10,879 nt of DNA, from NCBI GenBank assembly GCA_964538485.1, contig CAZIHJ010000099.1:1-10879 (forward strand), read 5' to 3'. Position numbers and translations under genes: made by a program. Shown here piece after piece: positions 6,458 through 10,879 of this stretch (position 1 is its first letter; each line of letters opens with the position of its first letter). This DNA is from JBJXHC01 sp964538485 (GTDB lineage Bacteria > Bacteroidota > Ignavibacteria > UBA10030 > UBA6906). The notes below the pieces were generated by a model. It saw nothing but the letters and a program-made list of their open reading frames with translations, searched no databases and had not been told where the DNA came from.

Positions 6458-7284
6458 CCTGCGTTCTCAAGAACTTCAGGTTCGCGCCTCGGCTGGCTGC
6501 CCCTGTTCTTTGGTTCAACGCGAATCGCTTTCCCCCTCGACTGATTGTTGATAATCAACACAACTCCGACAATGATGACGGCAGCGGCGATCATTGTGCG
6601 GAGTGTCAGTTCTTCACCCGCAAACGCCCAGCCCAGAATAACAGCGATGACCGGGTTGACGTATGCGTAAGTTGCCACGCGCGAAGCGCTCGCTACTCGC
6701 AGTAACCAGACGTACGCACTGAACGCGATGAGCGATCCGAATACGGTCAAATAAAGAAGCGAGGCAACCGAGAGGAAGGAGAATGTCTCCGGATTAAAAC
6801 GAGCACCTTCACCGGCCGCAAATCCTGCAATCATCAGCAACGCACCGCCGGCCAGCATTTGCATTGCCGTACTCATCAAAGGCGAGGCGGGAAGTTCTGT
6901 TTTCTTGGAATACAGCGATCCCGCCGCCCAGGCGATCGTTGCGGCCATCAGCGCAGCCATGCCGATCAAGCTGATGGAGTGTTCGTTCGTTGCCTCCCAC
7001 GGAGCAATCAGCATTAGAACGCCGAGCATACCGACGACAAGTCCCGCAATGATGCCGCGGTTTGGNNNNNNNNNNNNNNNNNNNNNNNNNNNNNNNNNNN
7101 NNNNNNNNNNNNNNNNNNNNNNNNNNNNNNNNNNNNNNNNNNNNNNNNNNNNNNNNNNNNNNNNNGGAATCGTTTCAATGGCAAACCGGATTGCAAGGTA
7201 TGTCGATCCCCAGATAATATACACCGCCGCAAATGCGGCGATGAGACGAGCTTTCGATCCCCCGCGCTCAAGATATTCCGTCAC
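6454..7284 (-). CDS. EamA/DMT-family permease, YedA-like (contains assembly gap)
   Basis: A ten-helix drug/metabolite transporter of the EamA family. The first helix carries the typical YIIWGSTYLAIRFAIE. After the gap come hydrophobic helices (GIIAGLVVGMLGVLML, IGMAALMAATIAWAAGSLY, LLYLTVFGSLIAFSAYVWLL) and the second-repeat signature YAYVNPVIAVILGWAFAGE, followed by a basic cytoplasmic tail. It closely resembles E. coli YedA in these segments. Family members often export amino acids or other metabolites. One hundred N at 7066-7165 hide the rest of the first EamA repeat. E. coli YedA has about 90 residues there against 34 allowed, so the real protein is probably about 50-60 residues longer. 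The start is GTG at 7284 with GAGAG 8 nt upstream, 24 bp after the decarboxylase; the stop overlaps the ATP-grasp start. Confidence 0.9.
   Translation of the reverse strand: MTEYLERGGSKARLIAAFAAVYIIWGSTYLAIRFAIETIXXXXXXXXXXXXXXXXXXXXXXXXXXXXXXXXXXPNRGIIAGLVVGMLGVLMLIAPWEATNEHSISLIGMAALMAATIAWAAGSLYSKKTELPASPLMSTAMQMLAGGALLMIAGFAAGEGARFNPETFSFLSVASLLYLTVFGSLIAFSAYVWLLRVASASRVATYAYVNPVIAVILGWAFAGEELTLRTMIAAAVIIVGVVLIINNQSRGKAIRVEPKNRGSQPRREPEVLENAG
7066..7165. other. assembly gap of exactly 100 N inside the EamA permease gene
   Basis: A second run of exactly 100 N, again a placeholder length. It covers helices of the first EamA repeat. The flanking pieces are in one frame but too close together for the family. 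Confidence 0.97.
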
Positions 7285-7308
7285 TGTCGCGTCTCTCTTC
7301 CTGTATGG

Positions 7309-8826
7309 TTATTGATTCTGTAATTTTGCATGAGCCCGTCTTCCAATTTCCGTGAGTACGGAAAGTAAATACTCGACGTGCGTTGCTGTCGTTCTGTGGT
7401 TGACCGAGCAGACGCGAAGCGCGGTCTTGCCGTTCAACTTTGTGCCGGTGAGAAATACCCGCCCGTCTCTTTCCACTTCTTCGAGGATGAACGAATTAAG
7501 TCTGGAAAGATAGTCTTCGTCACCGCGTACGTGAGTGTCCGTCGTCCGATAGCGGAAGCAGACAATCGAAAGAGGTGAGGGAGCCAATTGCTCGAATTCA
7601 TCCGACCGATCGATCAAACCAGCGAGATGTCGGATGGTTTGGATATTTCCTTCGATATTACCCTTGAGGAGCGCGGTGCCGTATGCCTTGAACGTCATCC
7701 ATACTTTCAATGCACGGAATCCGCGGGAGAGCTGGAAGTTGTACTCCATGAAATCGAACCGTTCCTCTCCGTTGGAAGGAGACCGGAGATATTCCGGGAT
7801 AACGCTGTAACTACTACGCAAGTGGTCGCGATTCTTCACGAGTGCACAACCCGTCTCAAACGGAACGTACAGCCACTTGTGAGGATCAAGTGCAATGGAA
7901 TCGGCCCGTTCAATTCCCTTGAAAAGATGTCCGACGGTTGTCGTTGCAGCGGCAGGACCGCCATAGGCCGCATCAACGTGGAACCACATGTCATTCCGTT
8001 GCGCGATGTCTGCAAGGGTATTCAATGGATCCACGGCGCCGGTATTCACTGTCCCACCGTTACCAATGATGCAGAACGGATGGAGCCCAGCCGCCCTGTC
8101 CGCACCGATCTGTGCTTCCAGTGCATTCAGGTCAATGGTGAAGTTATCGTTGGTCGGAATCTTTCTGAGGTTGTCCCGACCGAGGCCAAGCATGTCCATG
8201 CTTTTATCAATACAGGAATGTCCCTCGCGCGAAACATACAGGATCATCGGTGATCCACCGTTTGCACCACGCTGCTTGATGTCGAAGGGCGCTTTCGCAT
8301 CACGCGCTGCTTTTAAGCATGTGAGGTCTGCCGCCGAGCCACCGGTAAGCAGAACGCCAGCGGCATCAATCGGATACCCGATGAACTCCGCGATCCAACG
8401 AATCACCTGGCGTTCCATCTCCGTCGGTCCGATCCCGAGATGCCACTTGCCCATGTTTTGATTCAGCGCGACAGCGAGAAGTTCGCCTATAATGCCGGCC
8501 TGGTTTCCACCGGACATGACGTACGCGTAAAAATTGGGGCTGATATTGAGCGTGGCGTTGCCGAAGACATCCTTTTGCACCCGAGAAATGAGTGAAGGGA
8601 TATCTGAACCGGTTGTCTGCAACTGCTCGTCAAACAAATTCCGTGCATCGGTCGGCGTCATGTAGTTAAAGACGGGTTTGTGGTCAAGTCCTGCGTACAG
8701 ATCCACCGCGGCATCGGCTGCCTGATGCAACATGTGCCGGAATTCCTCGAGTGGCATGTCCAGCGGCGCATGGGTCTGTCTTGCCGGGTACTGCACGTCG
8801 GTCGTTTCGGGGTGAGTCTTCTTCAT
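7309..8826 (-). CDS. PLP-dependent group II amino-acid decarboxylase
   Basis: The product has 505 residues, normal for the aromatic-amino-acid/glutamate/diaminobutyrate decarboxylase family, which removes the alpha-carboxyl of an amino acid to give an amine and CO2. Visible are the phosphate-binding LLTGGSAADLTCLKAARDA, H203 in SREGHSC (stacks on PLP), HVDAAYGG at 283-290 with D285 for the pyridine nitrogen, and the Schiff-base Lys317 in DPHKWLYVPFETGCALV. All key residues are present, so it should be active. Substrate is not clear: aromatic L-amino acids or 2,4-diaminobutyrate are typical, and some relatives are aldehyde synthases. The ATG at 8826 has AAAAGGA 6 nt upstream; an upstream TTG at 8853 lacks a comparable site. 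First gene of the seven-gene run and divergent from the MocR regulator, which suggests regulation by it. Confidence 0.92.
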   Translation of the reverse strand: MKKTHPETTDVQYPARQTHAPLDMPLEEFRHMLHQAADAAVDLYAGLDHKPVFNYMTPTDARNLFDEQLQTTGSDIPSLISRVQKDVFGNATLNISPNFYAYVMSGGNQAGIIGELLAVALNQNMGKWHLGIGPTEMERQVIRWIAEFIGYPIDAAGVLLTGGSAADLTCLKAARDAKAPFDIKQRGANGGSPMILYVSREGHSCIDKSMDMLGLGRDNLRKIPTNDNFTIDLNALEAQIGADRAAGLHPFCIIGNGGTVNTGAVDPLNTLADIAQRNDMWFHVDAAYGGPAAATTTVGHLFKGIERADSIALDPHKWLYVPFETGCALVKNRDHLRSSYSVIPEYLRSPSNGEERFDFMEYNFQLSRGFRALKVWMTFKAYGTALLKGNIEGNIQTIRHLAGLIDRSDEFEQLAPSPLSIVCFRYRTTDTHVRGDEDYLSRLNSFILEEVERDGRVFLTGTKLNGKTALRVCSVNHRTTATHVEYLLSVLTEIGRRAHAKLQNQ

Positions 8827-9003
8827 CACTATTCCTTTTCTGATGGAGACCAATATATCAAACCGATACGAACCAGAACAGATTCAGTTGCTTGCAATTG
8901 TGACCATAACAGTTTAACTTGGACAAGAATTGTACAGGCCGTGCTGACTTCGCACAGGATAAGCAACCTTTTCTCCACCTTCCACCGAAAAACAGGCAAC
9001 AAA
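8827..9003. promoter_or_regulatory. divergent regulatory region between decarboxylase operon and MocR gene
   Basis: This 177-bp non-coding stretch must hold promoters for both directions and most likely the MocR operator. Two direct copies of AATTGT start at 8896 and 8928, 32 bp apart (about three helical turns). MocR proteins such as GabR are known to bind spaced direct repeats. On the minus strand GATATATTGG at about 8858-8849 is AT-rich and could be a -10 region, but no good -35 pairs with it. On the plus strand TTGCAA (8893), 17 bp, then TAACTT is only a weak match. No confident promoter call is made. Confidence 0.5.
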
Positions 9004-10452
9004 ATGGAATCAATGAATACGGTATCCAGCCCCGAAAAGACGCACCTCTATGAAGATGTGGCAAACAAAATTGCCCGACTTATCGACCAAGGGACGCTGA
9101 AACCCGGCGAACGCATCCCGTCTGTTCGCAAGCTCAACGCACAGATGGGCGTCAGTGTTTCGACGATTCTGCAATCGTATTTGTTGTTGGAGGATCGTGG
9201 GCTTATCGAAGCGCGACCCCAGTCTGGATTCTACGTAAAGCTTCGGACTCGCGAACTTGCCCCCGAGCCGAAGATGAGCAGTCCGAACGGGGCCGCGTGT
9301 CGTGTCGGCATCGGCGAGCTTGCCGCGGAAGTTCACGAAGCGTTGCTCAGTCCGGATATTGTTCCGCTCGGCGCGGCAACGCCGGGAATGCATCTCCTGC
9401 CCACGACAAAACTGAACAAGATTCTCGCGTCGGTTGCGCGGAACAATGGACAGGAAACCAACAGGTACGACCTCACGCTCGGCAACACGGAGTTGCGCCG
9501 GCAAATTGCGCGACGCTCTCTTGACTGGGGATGCAATTTCTCGGTGGAAGAAATCGTGACGACCGTTGGCGCGACGGAAGCGCTGAACCTCTGTCTGCGC
9601 GCGGTTACCAAACCGGGCGACACGGTCGTCGTCGAATCGCCAACATACTTCGGGTTCCTTCAGATTCTGGAAAGTCTCAATCTCAAAGCCCTGGAAATCT
9701 CCACGCACCCGCGTGACGGAATTTGTCTTGACGCGCTGGAAAGCGCTGTGAAGCGTCAACCGGTTGCGGCATGTTTCATCATGTCCAACTTCCATAACCC
9801 GCTTGGGAGTTGCATGCCGGAGAAGAATAAAAAACAACTCGTCGATCTCATGGCCAAGCGCGGGATTCCCATTATCGAAGATGATGTCTACGGCGACCTG
9901 TCATTCAGCAACGAGCGGCCCAAGACACTGAAGTCGTACGACAAGACCGGCACGGTGTTGCTGTGCTCGTCGTTCTCCAAAACACTCTCGCCCGGCTACC
10001 GTGTCGGCTGGACTGCGCCGGGGAAGTTCATGCAGCAGGTGCGCCGATTGAAGCTCGTCAACACGATTTCGACCGCGACGTTGCCGCAGATGGCGATTGC
10101 AGAAATGCTGCAGAGCGGCGGCTATGATCGCTATCTCCGCTCGATGCGCCGGTCACTTGCTTCACAGGTGCAGATCATGACGCAGGCGGTGGCAAAGTAT
10201 TTCCCCGAAGGCACAAAGATGACACGGCCATTGGGTGGGTTTGTGTTGTGGGTGGAACTGCCGGGATCCGTGGATTCCGTGGAGTTGTACCGCAAGGCGA
10301 TGGAGAAGAATATCAGCGTCGTGCCGGGGCCCATGTTCTCAGCGAAACGGCAGTACAAACAGTTCATCCGGCTCAACTGCGGTCACCCGTGGTCCGAGCG
10401 GATTGAGCAGGGATTGATCACCATCGGACGACTAGCTGAGAGGATGATGTAG
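9004..10452 (+). CDS. MocR-type transcriptional regulator (GntR winged helix + aminotransferase domain)
   Basis: The product has 482 residues, typical of MocR/YdcR proteins. Residues about 14-82 form a GntR-type winged helix (LYEDVANKIARLIDQG, LKPGERIPSVRKLNAQ, SVSTILQSYLLLEDRGLI). Residues about 110-475 form a fold-type I aminotransferase domain with SNFHNPLG (N265), EDDVYGDL (D294, Y296), the PLP-binding Lys326 in SSFSKTLSPGYRVGW and R333. All PLP-binding residues are present, so it probably binds PLP and senses an amino acid or amine forming an aldimine. Such proteins usually act as dimers with swapped domains. The ATG at 9004 is chosen because the GntR domain begins just after it and AGG lies 7 nt upstream; an in-frame extension to 8680 overlaps the divergent gene and has no domain. 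Divergent from the decarboxylase operon, its likely target. Confidence 0.92.
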   Translation: MESMNTVSSPEKTHLYEDVANKIARLIDQGTLKPGERIPSVRKLNAQMGVSVSTILQSYLLLEDRGLIEARPQSGFYVKLRTRELAPEPKMSSPNGAACRVGIGELAAEVHEALLSPDIVPLGAATPGMHLLPTTKLNKILASVARNNGQETNRYDLTLGNTELRRQIARRSLDWGCNFSVEEIVTTVGATEALNLCLRAVTKPGDTVVVESPTYFGFLQILESLNLKALEISTHPRDGICLDALESAVKRQPVAACFIMSNFHNPLGSCMPEKNKKQLVDLMAKRGIPIIEDDVYGDLSFSNERPKTLKSYDKTGTVLLCSSFSKTLSPGYRVGWTAPGKFMQQVRRLKLVNTISTATLPQMAIAEMLQSGGYDRYLRSMRRSLASQVQIMTQAVAKYFPEGTKMTRPLGGFVLWVELPGSVDSVELYRKAMEKNISVVPGPMFSAKRQYKQFIRLNCGHPWSERIEQGLITIGRLAERMM

Positions 10453-10454
10453 CG

Positions 10455-10879
10455 ATGGCGAAATTCAAAGTTACACTCGAATACGAAGGCACACGCTACA
10501 GCGGCTGGCAGATACAGAAGAACGCGCGGACGGTGCAGGGAGAACTCATCGCCGCAACCCGCAAGGTGTTTGCCACAGAGAAAGTTGACCTGCAAGGTTC
10601 GGGTCGTACCGATGCCGGCGTCCATGCACTGATGCAAGTTGCCCACCTGGATGTGCAGACGATGCTCGGGCCTGAGATTATCCGGATGAAGGTGAATGAC
10701 GAACTCCCTGCCGACATCAATATTATCGAAGTCGAGAAAGCGTCGGCCAATTTCCATGCACGACATGATGCCACAGCACGGAGTTATCTCTATCAGATCT
10801 CGCGACGGCGTACGGCCTTTGGCAAGCGGTATGTCTGGTGGATAAAAGACAAGCTCGATTTCAGGAAGATGGATGAAGC
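10455..10879 (+). CDS. truA: tRNA pseudouridine synthase A (N-terminal part, runs off window)
   Basis: TruA converts uridines 38-40 in the anticodon stem of many tRNAs to pseudouridine. The visible 141 residues include KVTLEYEGTRYSGWQIQ at the N-terminus, RTVQGEL at 25-31, the catalytic Asp53 in GSGRTDAGVHA, and FHARHDATARSYLYQI, all hallmark segments. The frame is open to the last base, so the C-terminal part is missing. The ATG at 10455 follows the MocR stop by 2 bp, with GAGAGG about 11 nt upstream inside the MocR gene, so it is probably co-transcribed and translationally coupled. The pairing with a regulator looks like positional convenience rather than shared function. Confidence 0.95.
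   Translation, partial: MAKFKVTLEYEGTRYSGWQIQKNARTVQGELIAATRKVFATEKVDLQGSGRTDAGVHALMQVAHLDVQTMLGPEIIRMKVNDELPADINIIEVEKASANFHARHDATARSYLYQISRRRTAFGKRYVWWIKDKLDFRKMDE

Noticed and set aside
5873..6544. 223-codon plus-strand open frame across the ATP-grasp gene
   Set aside because: It is a shadow of the ATP-grasp and EamA frames with no recognisable motif or ribosome site.
7588..8253. 221-codon plus-strand open frame opposite the decarboxylase
   Set aside because: It mirrors the conserved decarboxylase core, including the PLP-lysine motif, and has no family features of its own.
8827..8853. TTG start of the decarboxylase at 8853
   Set aside because: The ATG at 8826 has a good AAAAGGA site at the right spacing; the TTG does not.
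8680..9003. In-frame N-terminal extension of the MocR regulator
   Set aside because: It overlaps the start of the divergent decarboxylase gene, encodes no domain, and the GntR domain begins right after the ATG at 9004.
9010..9837. 275-codon open frame opposite the MocR gene
   Set aside because: It is rich in Arg, lacks any domain pattern and lies wholly antisense to an unmistakable protein.

Overview
The window reads as a scaffold piece of an uncultured bacterium from the Bacteroidota/Chlorobiota/Ignavibacteriota side of the tree. The main clue is the large secreted protein, which ends in a type IX secretion (T9SS) type A sorting domain with the YPNPFNP motif common in Ignavibacteria-like genomes. 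Two runs of exactly 100 N mark it as a gapped, probably metagenomic, assembly. The taxon is an inference from one protein and the general style of the others; no rRNA or tRNA is present.

Layout. Bases 1-282 hold the possible tail of a plus-strand gene, two facing REP-like hairpins and a rho-independent terminator for the minus-strand gene beside it. Bases 283-3282 (minus) encode a 999-residue T9SS cargo protein. Upstream of it lie a sigma70-like promoter whose spacer contains a seven-C tract and a perfect 17-bp palindrome. Bases 3391-8826 (minus) hold seven tightly packed genes, in transcription order: PLP-dependent amino-acid decarboxylase, EamA-type exporter (gapped), DcsG-like ATP-grasp ligase, PhzF-like isomerase (gapped), small cupin, and two tandem DinB-fold proteins. 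Junctions are 24 bp, a 4-bp overlap, 6 bp, 54 bp containing a third REP-like palindrome, 8 bp and a 4-bp overlap. This looks like one transcription unit.

A 177-bp divergent region separates this unit from a plus-strand MocR-type regulator (GntR winged helix fused to a class I aminotransferase fold, 9004-10452). Two bases after the regulator comes truA, which runs off the window end.

How the genes may work together. A MocR regulator transcribed divergently from a PLP enzyme, an exporter, an ATP-grasp ligase and a DAP-epimerase-fold enzyme is a plausible layout for making and exporting a small amino-acid-derived compound. ATP-grasp ligase, DAP-epimerase-fold enzyme and membrane transporter also occur together in the D-cycloserine cluster, but the other cycloserine genes are absent here. 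No product can be named from sequence alone. The most unusual non-coding signals are the paired REP-like hairpins, which share head and loop but have different, compensated stems, and the homopolymer inside the promoter spacer of the surface-protein gene.
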